Notes: generated from the letters alone by a model not told the origin. Numbered from the stretch's first letter, positions 17,767 through 26,648 are shown. The stretch is 64,000 nt of DNA from JACCXG01 sp963785755 (GCA_963785755.1 CAWAXG010000013.1:682001-746000); one strand, 5' to 3'. Numbers and translations are program-made.

Positions 17767-18903
17767 TTACGGCAGATCCAATGCGAGTCGCGCGAGCGCG
17801 TCTCTGCAGGTGAGCACGTCCGCGACGGTGACGTACTCCTGACGGCCGTGTAACCCGGCTCCTCCGGGCCCGAACAGCACGGTCGGAATCCCCGCGTCGC
17901 CGAGAATCGCGGCGTCCGTCCAGAAGCTCATGCCGACCTGTTTGACGGCGTGTCCCATCGACGAGAGGACGCCGCTCAGGAGCGCCGGCAGTACATGGCC
18001 GCTGGGGATCTCGTACGGCGAACGCGCGAAGGTCACCTGCGCCTGCGCTTCGAATTCCGGATCGTCCCGGCGGAGGGCGGCCAGGATCTCGTCGACCTCT
18101 CCGCGCGCCTGCTCGCTGGATTCTCCGATCACCGTCCGGCGCTCCATCTGCAGGAGACAGCGAGCGGGATAGCTGCTCAGTTCCTGCCCGCCTTCGATGA
18201 TCGACGCATGCAGCGATCCGGTTCCCGTCAATGGATGCGGCGCCCGCGACTGCAGCGCGCGATCGAGCGCCTCGAGACGATGCAGCACCCGGCCCATTCG
18301 CATGATCGCGTCGCGGCCATCGTGTGGCCTGCTCCCATGCGCCGCACGGCCGCGCGTTTCCACCTCGAACCAGACGAAACCTTTGTGGGCGACGCCGATC
18401 TGCAGATCGGTCGGCTCGGTGACCACGGCGAGGTCGGCCTGCCATTGCGCCACCAGCGCGTCGGCGCCGATGCTCGCGAACTCCTCGTCGACCACCGCCG
18501 CGACGATGATGCGGCCGCGTGACAGACCGCGTGCCGCCACCAGGCGGACGGCGTCGATCATGGCGGCAACGCCCCCCTTCATGTCCTGCGATCCACGCCC
18601 GTACATCCGCCCGTCACGCTCGACGGGATCGAAAGGCGCCTCCATGCCGTCGACGCCGACCGTGTCGAGGTGGCCGCACAACATCAGCGTCGGTCCTGGC
18701 TGCCGCGCCTCGAGGACGCCAACGACATTCGGCCGGCCAGGCGCCGCCTCGTGCAGTTCCACATCGAGGCCGAGCCGCCGCATGTGCTCCGCGACCGCGC
18801 CGGCAATCTCGCCCTCGCCTTTCGCACCCGCCACCAGCGTGGGATTCACGGAGTCGATCGCGATCAGCTCGCGCAGGAGCGAGAGGCACGGATCCTGAGG
18901 CAT
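17767..18903 (-). CDS. M20-family metallopeptidase / amidohydrolase (ArgE/DapE type)
   Basis: A 378-residue dinuclear zinc hydrolase. LCGHLDTVG (about 75-83) gives the first metal His and catalytic Asp; YGRGSQDMKGG the bridging Asp; VVDEEFASIGA the catalytic Glu pair; a C-terminal GPGGAGLHGRQEYV the last His. A dimerisation (lid) domain with the conserved AHGS lies at about 185-300. Substrate is an N-acylated amino acid or dipeptide; ArgE, DapE and carboxypeptidase G2 types cannot be told apart from sequence. Its start codon is 19 bases from the divergent SDR start. Confidence 0.9.
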   Translation of the reverse strand: MPQDPCLSLLRELIAIDSVNPTLVAGAKGEGEIAGAVAEHMRRLGLDVELHEAAPGRPNVVGVLEARQPGPTLMLCGHLDTVGVDGMEAPFDPVERDGRMYGRGSQDMKGGVAAMIDAVRLVAARGLSRGRIIVAAVVDEEFASIGADALVAQWQADLAVVTEPTDLQIGVAHKGFVWFEVETRGRAAHGSRPHDGRDAIMRMGRVLHRLEALDRALQSRAPHPLTGTGSLHASIIEGGQELSSYPARCLLQMERRTVIGESSEQARGEVDEILAALRRDDPEFEAQAQVTFARSPYEIPSGHVLPALLSGVLSSMGHAVKQVGMSFWTDAAILGDAGIPTVLFGPGGAGLHGRQEYVTVADVLTCRDALARLALDLP

Positions 18904-18922
18904 GCGCCTGTATTATGCCTTG
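18904..18922. promoter_or_regulatory. Compact bidirectional leaderless promoter
   Basis: Only 19 bases separate two divergent ATG codons. TATTAT (18911-18916) lies six bases before the plus-strand ATG at 18923. The overlapping complement reads CATAAT (18917 to 18912), eight bases before the minus-strand ATG at 18903. Transcription from either -10 would begin at or next to the A of the start codon, leaving no leader. No ribosome binding site fits in the gap. Inference from sequence. Confidence 0.6.
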
Positions 18923-19714
18923 ATGGATCCGAAGGGACAGGTGGCGGCAATCACCGGCGCATCGTCGGGCATCGGCCTCGCGATCGCGGAACAGCTTGCG
19001 GCCGCCGGCGCCGCGGTGGTCCTGGGCGCGCGGCGCGCGGATCGACTCGAGTCGGCGGCAACGGCGATTCGCCGCGCCGGAGGATCGGCCGAGTTCACGG
19101 TCATGGACGTCACCTCTGAGAAGGACATGGAACGCCTCGTCGCGCGGGCGTTCGAGGCGTTCGGCCGACTCGACATCATGGTCTGCAACGCGGGGTTCGG
19201 CTACTACGGCACCGTTGAGGACACCGATCCGGCGGTCATGCGGCGGATGATGGACGTCAACTTCTTCGGCACGTTTCTCGGGGCGCGGGCCGCGCTGCCG
19301 CATTTCCGCAAGCAGGGCCGCGGTCATCTCATCATCATTTCGTCGATCGTTGGCCGGCGCGGCATCGCGCAGATGAGCGGCTACGCCGCGACCAAGGCGG
19401 CGCAGGTCGGATTCGCCGAGTCGCTGCGGACCGAGTTCGTCGGCACGGACATCCACGTCAGCGTCGTCCTGCCGATTTCAACCGAAACCGAGTTCCGTCA
19501 GGCCATGTCACGCGACTACGGGCACAGCGTCAAAGGACTCGGGCCGAAACAGTCGCCCGACACCGTGGCGCGCGCGGTGGTCGACTGTATCCGGCGGCCG
19601 GCGCCGGAGGTGTATCCGCACGCCAAGTCGCGTGCCCTGACGGTCGTCAACGCGATTGCGCCGGGCTTCACCGATCGCCTGGTGCGCAAGTACGGCAGAC
19701 GACGGGAGTCATGA
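18923..19714 (+). CDS. Short-chain dehydrogenase/reductase
   Basis: A classical Rossmann-fold SDR of 263 residues. TGASSGIG near residue 12 is the cofactor loop, CNAG near 87 the structural motif, and S-x12-YAATK near 141-157 the catalytic Ser-Tyr-Lys set. Substrate is unknown. I chose the ATG at 18923 rather than 18902, because the upstream codon lies inside the shared promoter and the cofactor motif then sits at the normal distance. The stop overlaps the CCA-adding enzyme start as ATGA. Confidence 0.9.
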   Translation: MDPKGQVAAITGASSGIGLAIAEQLAAAGAAVVLGARRADRLESAATAIRRAGGSAEFTVMDVTSEKDMERLVARAFEAFGRLDIMVCNAGFGYYGTVEDTDPAVMRRMMDVNFFGTFLGARAALPHFRKQGRGHLIIISSIVGRRGIAQMSGYAATKAAQVGFAESLRTEFVGTDIHVSVVLPISTETEFRQAMSRDYGHSVKGLGPKQSPDTVARAVVDCIRRPAPEVYPHAKSRALTVVNAIAPGFTDRLVRKYGRRRES

Positions 19715-21117
19715 CGGCGGACGTTGAACTCGTGCGCGAAATCGCGGAGGTGGTCAAAGCTCGAGGGGGGCGCGCCCTCATCGTCGGCGGCTGGGTACGC
19801 GATCGGCTGATGGGGCGCCCGTCGAAGGACGTCGATCTGGAGGTGTTCGGTCTGACGGCAGAATCGCTCCGCGGCGTGCTGGAAGGCTTCGGCCCGGTAA
19901 ATGCGGTGGGCGAGAGCTTCACGGTCTACAAGGTCCGCGACATCGACGTCGCGCTGCCGCGGCGCGACTCCAAGACCGGCCACGGACATCGCGGCTTTAC
20001 GATCGCCGGCGATCCCGACATGCCGATCGCGGAAGCCTCCCGCCGGCGGGACTTTACGATCAACGCGATCGCATTCGATCCGCTGACCGAGGAGTACATC
20101 GATCCGCACGGCGGCATCGCCGATCTTCAGCGCCGCACGCTCCGCGCCGTCGATCCGCGGACGTTCGTGGAAGACAGCCTGCGGGTGCTGCGCGGCTTGC
20201 AGTTCGCCGCACGGTTCGAGCTCGCGCTGGACGAGCGCACCGCCGCCTTGTGCAGGCAGATTCCGCTCGACGACCTGCCGGCCGAGCGGATCTGGGGCGA
20301 GATCGAAAAGCTGCTCCTGCGGGCGGACCGGCCCTCGATCGGTTGGCGCCTCGCTCTCGATCTCGGGGTGATCGACAAACTGTTCCCGGAATTGAAGGCG
20401 CTCGTCGGCTGCCCGCAGGAGCCTGAATGGCATCCGGAAGGGGATGTGTGGGTGCATACCCTGATGGTGCTGGACGAAGCCCGGCAACGCATCGACGACC
20501 TGGATCACGCCCGGAAGGTGACGGTGATGCTCGGCGCCGTGTGCCACGATCTGGGAAAGCCTCCGACGACAGCGGTGATCGACGGGCGCATCCGTTCGAT
20601 CGATCACGAGCAGGCCGGCGTCGAACCCGCGAGTACACTGATGGACCGATTGAACGTGCACTCGATCGGCGGCTTCGACGTGCGGGGGCAGGTGCTCGGC
20701 ATCGTCGCGCAGCACTTGAAGCCGCTCGCATTCTTCAAATCCGCAACTCCGGTCGGTGACGGCGCGTTCAGACGGCTCGCTCAGAAGGTGGAGCTCGAGC
20801 TGCTGGCTCGGGTCGCCGAATCGGACTGTCGCGGCCGGACGGGGTCGTTCGATTGCAGTGGAATTGGCTGGTTCCTCGAACGTGCCCGCGAGCTCGGCGT
20901 GCAGCACGAGCCTCCCACGCCACTGCTCAAGGGACGGCACCTGCTCGAGCTCGGAGTTCGACCCGGTCCAGGGATGGGCACTGTTCTCCGCCAGGTCTAC
21001 GAGCGCCAACTCGACGGCCGCGTGACGTCAGTGGACGAAGGACTGGCCGCTGCCAGGGAGATTCTTGCGGCGTCGCCTCGTGATGGAGGTGAGCATTCGC
21101 CAGAGACCGCAACGTGA
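19711..21117 (+). CDS. cca: CCA-adding tRNA nucleotidyltransferase with HD domain
   Basis: Adds or repairs the 3' CCA end of tRNAs. The nucleotidyltransferase head has GGWVRDRLMGR (26-36) and the metal-binding Asp pair in DVDLEVFG (40-46), RRRDFTINAIAFDP near 110, then the EDSLRVLRGLQFAARF helix region (about 150). A C-terminal HD domain (HTLMVLDEA, VCHDLGKP, about 247-290) resembles that of bacterial CCA enzymes with 2',3'-phosphodiesterase activity. At 468 residues it is of full length. It is translationally coupled to the SDR upstream. Confidence 0.92.
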   Translation: MTADVELVREIAEVVKARGGRALIVGGWVRDRLMGRPSKDVDLEVFGLTAESLRGVLEGFGPVNAVGESFTVYKVRDIDVALPRRDSKTGHGHRGFTIAGDPDMPIAEASRRRDFTINAIAFDPLTEEYIDPHGGIADLQRRTLRAVDPRTFVEDSLRVLRGLQFAARFELALDERTAALCRQIPLDDLPAERIWGEIEKLLLRADRPSIGWRLALDLGVIDKLFPELKALVGCPQEPEWHPEGDVWVHTLMVLDEARQRIDDLDHARKVTVMLGAVCHDLGKPPTTAVIDGRIRSIDHEQAGVEPASTLMDRLNVHSIGGFDVRGQVLGIVAQHLKPLAFFKSATPVGDGAFRRLAQKVELELLARVAESDCRGRTGSFDCSGIGWFLERARELGVQHEPPTPLLKGRHLLELGVRPGPGMGTVLRQVYERQLDGRVTSVDEGLAAAREILAASPRDGGEHSPETAT

Positions 21118-21127
21118 TGGATATTCG

Positions 21128-21775
21128 ATGAGAAACCTCAAATGGGTGTGGCTGTGTTGCCTGATGCTGGCCGCGAACGACGTCTTCGCTCAGCCAAGCG
21201 AGCCGATCGGCCGGTTCGTGATCGACGCGCGTGGCACATTGGCGCGATTCAAGGACGATCCGCAGGTTGCCTCGTCGCTCGACGTGACGACCGAGAATCT
21301 GCCGACCCGCGGCCTGGGTGCGGCAGTCGGAGTCCACTGGTATCCGATCCGCGGACGCCGGGTCGCTCTGGGTGTCGGCGGCGAGCTCGTGATCGCCCGG
21401 GACAGCCGGACGGCCGAGCCTGCCGAGGACGACGACACCGCCGTCGAGGGGCCGAGGGTGACGACGCGATTCTCGTCCATCTCGCCGCAGATTTCGCTGA
21501 ACTTCGGTAAACGGGACGGGTGGAGCTACATCAGCGGCGGACTCGGCCGCGCCCGGCTATCGGCCGAGCGCGACGACGAACCGTTCGCCGACAGTGCCGA
21601 TGCCACGGGGTCGTTCCACTATGGAGGAGGCGCCAGGTGGTTCACCGGCCCGCACCTGGCGTTTTCGTTCGATCTGCGTTTCTACACGGTCAACGCGAGC
21701 GAGGCGTCGGGCACCAGACCCGCGTATCCGCGCACGAAGATGATGGTGATCAGTGCAGGGATTTCGATGCGCTGA
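21128..21775 (+). CDS. Secreted outer-membrane beta-barrel-like protein
   Basis: The N-terminus NLKWVWLCCLMLAANDVFAQ is a Sec signal peptide with a likely cleavage after AQ-type residues (about 20-22). The mature part alternates hydrophobic and polar residues in strand-like segments (for example FSSISPQISLNFGKRDG and GGGARWFTGPHLAFSFDLRFYT), as in OmpA/OmpW-like eight-stranded barrels. No specific family is recognised. The ATG at 21128 starts directly with the signal peptide, so I preferred it to the longer frame from 21065 that overlaps cca. Its stop is three bases from the convergent epimerase stop. Confidence 0.7.
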   Translation: MRNLKWVWLCCLMLAANDVFAQPSEPIGRFVIDARGTLARFKDDPQVASSLDVTTENLPTRGLGAAVGVHWYPIRGRRVALGVGGELVIARDSRTAEPAEDDDTAVEGPRVTTRFSSISPQISLNFGKRDGWSYISGGLGRARLSAERDDEPFADSADATGSFHYGGGARWFTGPHLAFSFDLRFYTVNASEASGTRPAYPRTKMMVISAGISMR

Positions 21776-21778
21776 CGG

Positions 21779-22678
21779 TCAGGCCGCTTCCTTCCCGCGG
21801 CGCCACTCTTCGAACAACCGGGCAACGTTGCCGCCGACCGAATGCAGCGAGGGACTCCAGCCCAATGTGCGGGCGCGTGAGCTCCGGACCAGCTGGTCGA
21901 GCGCGAGGGCGTCGGCCAGCGGCCCGAGCTTCTTGCGCGCCTCGTCGAGCGGGACGCGGCGCACGCTTGGCTTGAGCGCCACCTGGTCGCCAATGGCGGC
22001 GACCAGATCGTTCACCCGCTCGTCCCCCTCGTCGTTCGCGTGAAACAGCCCGGCGGCGGCGGGTTTCGTCGCGATCCGCAGATACAGCTCGCCGAGATCG
22101 CGGTCGTAGATGAGGGGCCAGTGATTCTCGCCGGACCCGATGGTGCGCACGAGACCGTTGGCCGCGTCCTTGAACAGGTCGCTGACGATCCCTCGCGACC
22201 CGCCATAGACGATGCCCGGCCGGATGACGGCCGTGCGCAATCCCGCCGTCGCGGCGTCCAGCACACGCGCCTCGTGGGCCGGCCGCCAGCTCACCAGCGG
22301 CGCGGGACTCAGCGGCGCCGATTCATCCGCGGGCGTCAGCTGGTGGCCCAGGACCCACATCAGGGAGGTGTAGATGAAGAAGCGCCCCTCAGCTTTCCCG
22401 GGCTGCAGCAGCGCGTCCAGCGCCATCGCGTCGAGAGACGGCCCGCGCGCCGTGAACTCGAACGCGGTGTGAATGGCGCCATCAGCGGCCGCGGCGGCGG
22501 ACGCATAAGACGCCGGCTCGGCGAGGTCACCGAGAACCGGGTGCGCGCCGCGCTGCTGCACGAAGGCGGCACGTTCGCGGTTGCGGACGAGCGCGTCCAC
22601 GTGATGCCCGGCCCGCACGAACGCCTCGAGCACCGCCGATCCCAGGTAGCCCGTTCCACCGGTGAGGAAAATTCGCAC
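21779..22678 (-). CDS. NAD(P)-dependent epimerase/dehydratase family protein
   Basis: An extended SDR of 299 residues: TGGTGYLGSAVLEAFVRAGHHVDALVRN is the cofactor-binding start (residues 6-33), and RPGIVYGG near 160 is the family's substrate-side motif. The catalytic region reads YTSLMWVLG, without the usual YxxxK, so it may act as an NAD(P)H-binding reductase of the atypical SDR5-like group rather than a sugar epimerase. It lies 18 bases downstream of the diadenylate-cyclase-like gene and is probably co-transcribed with it. Confidence 0.82.
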   Translation of the reverse strand: MRIFLTGGTGYLGSAVLEAFVRAGHHVDALVRNRERAAFVQQRGAHPVLGDLAEPASYASAAAAADGAIHTAFEFTARGPSLDAMALDALLQPGKAEGRFFIYTSLMWVLGHQLTPADESAPLSPAPLVSWRPAHEARVLDAATAGLRTAVIRPGIVYGGSRGIVSDLFKDAANGLVRTIGSGENHWPLIYDRDLGELYLRIATKPAAAGLFHANDEGDERVNDLVAAIGDQVALKPSVRRVPLDEARKKLGPLADALALDQLVRSSRARTLGWSPSLHSVGGNVARLFEEWRRGKEAA

Positions 22679-22696
22679 TGTGTGCCGCCTGTCTTG

Positions 22697-24046
22697 CTAA
22701 ATGTCCCAGATCCGTTCCTGCTGATCGTAGAACGTGATGAGCCCGTCTTCGCTGACCTTCAACACGGCGCCATAGCGGCCCGCGGCCATCGCCGCCGTCG
22801 TCCGGGCCCCCTCCACGGCGAGGTTCGAGTGCGGTTCGACCGGCTCGGTGTGGAGAAGGATAGCGCCAACCGCAAGCAATCTGCCGGTCGGATCGAGAAC
22901 CGTGGCGCCGTCCGTCCGCGCCAGTCCCGCCAGCACCGCCGGTTCGATGCCGATCGCCGTCCTGCCCTGCAGCATCTGCAGCAGCTGGACGCGATTGGGC
23001 ATGTCGGTGCTCCCCGGCAATCTCGGCGCATCGAGCTGATCGCCGGGAGCCACCAGCAGCGGCAAGGAGGCGGCAGCATCCCTGAGAACGACGAACAACG
23101 CGCCCTCGCGCGCGTCCGCCAGATCCACGGCCGTCTGGAACAGGCGTTCCGCCAGCGCCGGGTTTCCCACCGAGCTGGCCCACATCTCGTATTTCGCCTG
23201 CAGATCGAGCAGATGCCAGCGCGCGTTGCGAAAGCTGAAGACCGGCACGCCCTCGGCGAACAGCTTGATCTCGTGCGACGGGCTCAGCACGATGCAGACG
23301 TTGCGATTTCCGGCGGTCGCCAGCGCGTGCGAACGGTACGGCATCGGACAGGGAACTTCGAGATGACGCGGAGGAAAGCGCCGACCGACTTCGAGCACGT
23401 CGAGCACGTAGCCGCCGCGGTTGATGAGATAAAGCGTCTGAAGACCGTCGCTCAATCGATAGAAGGTCTTGATCGCCGTGAGCCCGTGCGTATAGCGAAA
23501 GGCCTGCTCGTTCGGCGGGCGCCGCGGCGCCTCCGCATCGTCGTCGGTGTCGAGGATCAGCACGCCGGACGAGATCGGGCGGTTCTCGTAGCTCGACATC
23601 GCCGCGACGCGCAGCACTTCGATCGCCGTCGCCACGAGATCGGCGCGGGTCTGCGCCGGATCGGAGTACATCATCTCGTCGACGAACGCGCCGACGTAGC
23701 GATCCTCGATCGCTCCGCGGAACAGCTCACCGCGCTCGAGCATCTGCCGCGGATCGAACAGCGCGCGATAGCGAATCGACAGGACCGATCCGATCGCGCG
23801 TGCCAGACGCACTTCGTGCGAGGTGAACGGCCGGCGTTCGGGCACGTGCAGCACGTGGCGCGACCCGAACCATCGAATCGTGAGCACCGACGGATCGCCA
23901 GTTGGCTCGATTGCCAGTCTGCCATCGGACGACAGCGACGGAGTCGGTTCGGTCTCGAACGTCGCGCGGCTGAAGAACTGGCGGAGCGCCGCCTGCAGCA
24001 GATTGTCGTAGAGGGCGCTGGCTGCAAAAACCGGCGGGAGCGACAT
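22697..24046 (-). CDS. Diadenylate-cyclase-like (DisA_N/DAC) protein with N-terminal sensor region
   Basis: The C-terminal ~140 residues resemble the DAC domain that makes cyclic di-AMP: DGATVLD at 379-385 gives the DGA motif, followed by RLLAVGAIL and GARTTAAMAAGRYGA (413 on) then LITFYDQ, laid out as in DisA. The RHR motif of active enzymes is RTT here, so catalysis is doubtful. The first ~300 residues are an uncharacterised sensor-like region, reminiscent of proteins annotated 'DACNV sensor domain' (from memory). The ATG at 24046 is chosen because the longer frame would overlap the divergent ligase gene. It shares a 25-base intergenic promoter with that ligase. Confidence 0.72.
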   Translation of the reverse strand: MSLPPVFAASALYDNLLQAALRQFFSRATFETEPTPSLSSDGRLAIEPTGDPSVLTIRWFGSRHVLHVPERRPFTSHEVRLARAIGSVLSIRYRALFDPRQMLERGELFRGAIEDRYVGAFVDEMMYSDPAQTRADLVATAIEVLRVAAMSSYENRPISSGVLILDTDDDAEAPRRPPNEQAFRYTHGLTAIKTFYRLSDGLQTLYLINRGGYVLDVLEVGRRFPPRHLEVPCPMPYRSHALATAGNRNVCIVLSPSHEIKLFAEGVPVFSFRNARWHLLDLQAKYEMWASSVGNPALAERLFQTAVDLADAREGALFVVLRDAAASLPLLVAPGDQLDAPRLPGSTDMPNRVQLLQMLQGRTAIGIEPAVLAGLARTDGATVLDPTGRLLAVGAILLHTEPVEPHSNLAVEGARTTAAMAAGRYGAVLKVSEDGLITFYDQQERIWDI

Positions 24047-24071
24047 GGGTTTTCCATCATAATTCAGCGCA
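24047..24071. promoter_or_regulatory. Compact bidirectional leaderless promoter
   Basis: The 25 bases between two divergent ATG codons hold overlapping -10 elements on opposite strands. The plus strand has CATAAT (24058-24063), eight bases before the ATG at 24072. The minus strand has TATGAT (24061 to 24056), nine bases before the ATG at 24046. As at 12934 and 18904, no leader with a ribosome binding site fits. No -35 element was found. Sequence inference. Confidence 0.55.
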
Positions 24072-26609
24072 ATGGTGCGGCGCACGCTCATCGATTTCTT
24101 CGAGGACCTTTCCACGATCGACGGCGATTTCCTGACCTATGACGACGGTTACCGGACGTGGTCGTACACGTATGCCGAGACCACGGAACGGGCGCGCGCA
24201 TTCGCATCCACACTCCACGAGTCCGGCATCGCAAAGGGTCAGCACATCGTCATCTGGAGCGAGAACCGGCCCGAATGGATCATCGCGCTCTGGGGTTGTC
24301 TGCTGCGGGGCGTCGTGCTGGTCCCGATCGACTATCGGGCCTCCACGGATTTCACGCTGAAGGTGGCTGAGATCGTCGACGCGCGCGCGATTCTCGTCGG
24401 CGACACGGTCGGCAGGCTGGCCACGGCGCGAACGGTGTGGCCGGTCTCGAGCGTCGGCAGCACGCGGCCCGCGGTCAGGGCGCCGACCGTCGACTTGACC
24501 GGGGAAGACGTGGCTGAAGTCATCTTCACTTCTGGCGCGACGTCGGAACCGAAAGGCGTCGTGCTCACGCACCGCAACATCCTCGCGAACATCGTCCCCA
24601 TCGAGCGCGAAATCACCAAATACCGGAAATACGCCAGACCGTTCCTGCCCATTCGCTTCCTCAACCTGCTGCCCCTGAGCCACATGTTCGGACAGGCGAT
24701 GGCGACCTTCGTCCCGCCGCTCCTCTCCGGCGTCGTCGTCTTCACGCGAACGTATGCGCCCGAGGAGGTGATCGCGCAGGTGCGAGCCAGGCGCGTGTCG
24801 GTGCTCGTGTGCGTCCCGAAGATCCTGGAGGTCCTCCGGGATCATGTGCTCCGCGTCCTGCCCGAAGCGGCTGAAGCGCCCGCCCCTGGCATGCACTGGA
24901 TGCTTCGATGGTGGCGATACCGCCGTGCCCACAAGATGTTCGGCCTGAAATTCTGGGCGATGGTCGTGGGCGCCGCGCCCCTCGATCCCGATGTCGAGGC
25001 GTTCTGGGGCCGCCTCGGTTTTCTCGTCGTCCAGGGATACGGGCTCACCGAAACGGCGCCGATCGTCACACTCAACCATCCGTTGCATGCGACCCGTGGG
25101 GCGGTCGGCAAGCCGATTGGCGGCGTGGAGGTGCGCATCGCCGACGACGGGGAGATCCTCGTGCGAGGCGAGAACGTCACGAAAGGCTATTTCAACGCCC
25201 CGGAGGAGACGCGGTCGGCGTTCCGTGACGGCTGGTTCCACACCGGGGACATCGGCAGCCTGGACGATCAAGGGCGCCTCCACATCCGCGGGCGCAAGAA
25301 AGAGATGATCGTCACGCCCGAAGGCCTCAACGTGTTCCCCGAGGATGTCGAGCGGGTCTTGAACGAACAGGCCGGCGTAAGGGAGTCGGCGGTCGTAGGC
25401 GCGTCGGTGCCGGGCAGCTCCTCCGAGCGCGTTCACGCGGTCGTCGCGCTTCAGAGCGGCGCGGACCTCGACGAGATCGTCCGCAACGCGAACACCCGGC
25501 TCCAGGACCATCAGAAGATCCGGGCGGCCGTCGCCTGGACTTCCGGAGATCTGCCGCGAACCGAGGGCACGAAAAAGCTGAAACGACGGGAGCTGCGCGA
25601 TTGGCTGATGGGAGGACAGCGCGGCACGGATCGCGATGCGACCACGGGGGCGAAGTCACGCGGCGCGGGACGCAGCGCCGCGGCCGTGCTCGAACGATTC
25701 GCACCCGGCCGCACCATCACCCCCGCCACCACCATCGATGAGCTAGGCCTCAGTTCTCTCGAACGAGTCGAGCTGATGATGGCGCTCGAGGATGCGGCGC
25801 AGGTCACCATCGATGAAGCGCGGTTCGCGGCGGCGACAACAGTTGGCGACCTCGAGGCGATGACACAGCCCATCGAGACCGCGGGCTCACGGCCCGCCGT
25901 ATCCGTGGCAGCCGCTGCCGAACCGATTGACTTCCCGTCATGGAACCGAACGACGGTTGCACGAGGGCTCCGGCGGGCGAGCCTGCCCACGTGGATCCTT
26001 CCGCTCGCTCGCGTCTTCGCGAAGATCGAAGTGGAAGGGCTCGAACATTTCGACGCCCTGACCGGACCGGCGATCTTCGCGGCGAACCATCAGAGTCATC
26101 TCGATACCCCGGCGATCCTGATCGCGCTGCCGGCGAAGTGGCGGTACCGGATCGCTCCCGCGATGGCCAAGGAGTTCTTCAAGGCGCACTTCTATCCGCA
26201 GCAGTTCGGACGCAAGGCGTACGTGTTGAACAGCTTGAACTACTATCTGGCCGCGCTGTTCTTCAACGCGTTCCCCCTCCCCCAACGGGAGTCGGGGACC
26301 CGGCAGACGCTGCGTTATATCGGTGAGCTGATTGCCGGCGGGTACTCGGTCCTCATCTTCCCCGAAGGGCGCCGGACCGACCGCGGGGAGATCGCGGCGT
26401 TTCAACCGGGAGTCGGAATGATCGCGTCCAAGCTGCAGGTGCAGGTCGTCCCGGTCAAGCTCGAAGGCCTCGACCGGATCCTCCACCAGAAGGCGCGGTT
26501 CCCCAGCCGTGGAGCCGCACGCGTGGCGTTTGGACGCCCTATGTCGTTGATTGGCGGGGATTACGCAGATCTTGCGCGACAGGTGGAAGAAGCCGTTCGC
26601 CGCCTATAA
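24072..26609 (+). CDS. Acyl-AMP ligase / acyl carrier protein / 1-acylglycerol-phosphate acyltransferase fusion
   Basis: Three domains in one 845-residue chain. The adenylating domain (1-500) has TSGATSEPKG at 153-162, GYGLTETAPIV and TGDIGSLDDQGRLHIRGRKKEMI. A small carrier domain (about 535-605) carries the phosphopantetheine site LGLSSLERVEL (Ser about 561). A C-terminal PlsC-like acyltransferase (about 640-845) has NHQSHLDTPA (HX4D near 673) and FPEGRRTDRGEIAAF. It should activate a fatty acid, hold it on its own carrier and transfer it to a lysophospholipid, resembling Aas in outline but with an added carrier domain. It is divergent from the DAC-like gene. Confidence 0.9.
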   Translation: MVRRTLIDFFEDLSTIDGDFLTYDDGYRTWSYTYAETTERARAFASTLHESGIAKGQHIVIWSENRPEWIIALWGCLLRGVVLVPIDYRASTDFTLKVAEIVDARAILVGDTVGRLATARTVWPVSSVGSTRPAVRAPTVDLTGEDVAEVIFTSGATSEPKGVVLTHRNILANIVPIEREITKYRKYARPFLPIRFLNLLPLSHMFGQAMATFVPPLLSGVVVFTRTYAPEEVIAQVRARRVSVLVCVPKILEVLRDHVLRVLPEAAEAPAPGMHWMLRWWRYRRAHKMFGLKFWAMVVGAAPLDPDVEAFWGRLGFLVVQGYGLTETAPIVTLNHPLHATRGAVGKPIGGVEVRIADDGEILVRGENVTKGYFNAPEETRSAFRDGWFHTGDIGSLDDQGRLHIRGRKKEMIVTPEGLNVFPEDVERVLNEQAGVRESAVVGASVPGSSSERVHAVVALQSGADLDEIVRNANTRLQDHQKIRAAVAWTSGDLPRTEGTKKLKRRELRDWLMGGQRGTDRDATTGAKSRGAGRSAAAVLERFAPGRTITPATTIDELGLSSLERVELMMALEDAAQVTIDEARFAAATTVGDLEAMTQPIETAGSRPAVSVAAAAEPIDFPSWNRTTVARGLRRASLPTWILPLARVFAKIEVEGLEHFDALTGPAIFAANHQSHLDTPAILIALPAKWRYRIAPAMAKEFFKAHFYPQQFGRKAYVLNSLNYYLAALFFNAFPLPQRESGTRQTLRYIGELIAGGYSVLIFPEGRRTDRGEIAAFQPGVGMIASKLQVQVVPVKLEGLDRILHQKARFPSRGAARVAFGRPMSLIGGDYADLARQVEEAVRRL

Positions 26610-26648
26610 TGGTTGAGTTTGCGGAGTTCCCCGCAAATGTGGCACAAT
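26605..26648 (+). promoter_or_regulatory. infA upstream region with possible promoter and hairpin
   Basis: A perfect TATAAT (26605-26610) overlaps the ligase stop codon. It is followed by a 7-bp inverted repeat TTTGCGG-agttcc-CCGCAAA (26618-26637). TTGCGG (26619) and CACAAT (26643) are spaced 18 bases and form an alternative weak promoter. The hairpin has no U-run, so it is more likely a leader structure than a terminator. Low certainty on which -10 is used. Confidence 0.4.

Noticed and set aside
22040..24142. 700-codon open frame opposite the epimerase and DAC-like genes
   Set aside because: Its product is rich in Arg, Gly, His and Gln as expected from the antisense frame of GC-rich coding sequence, and the minus-strand genes show clear family motifs.
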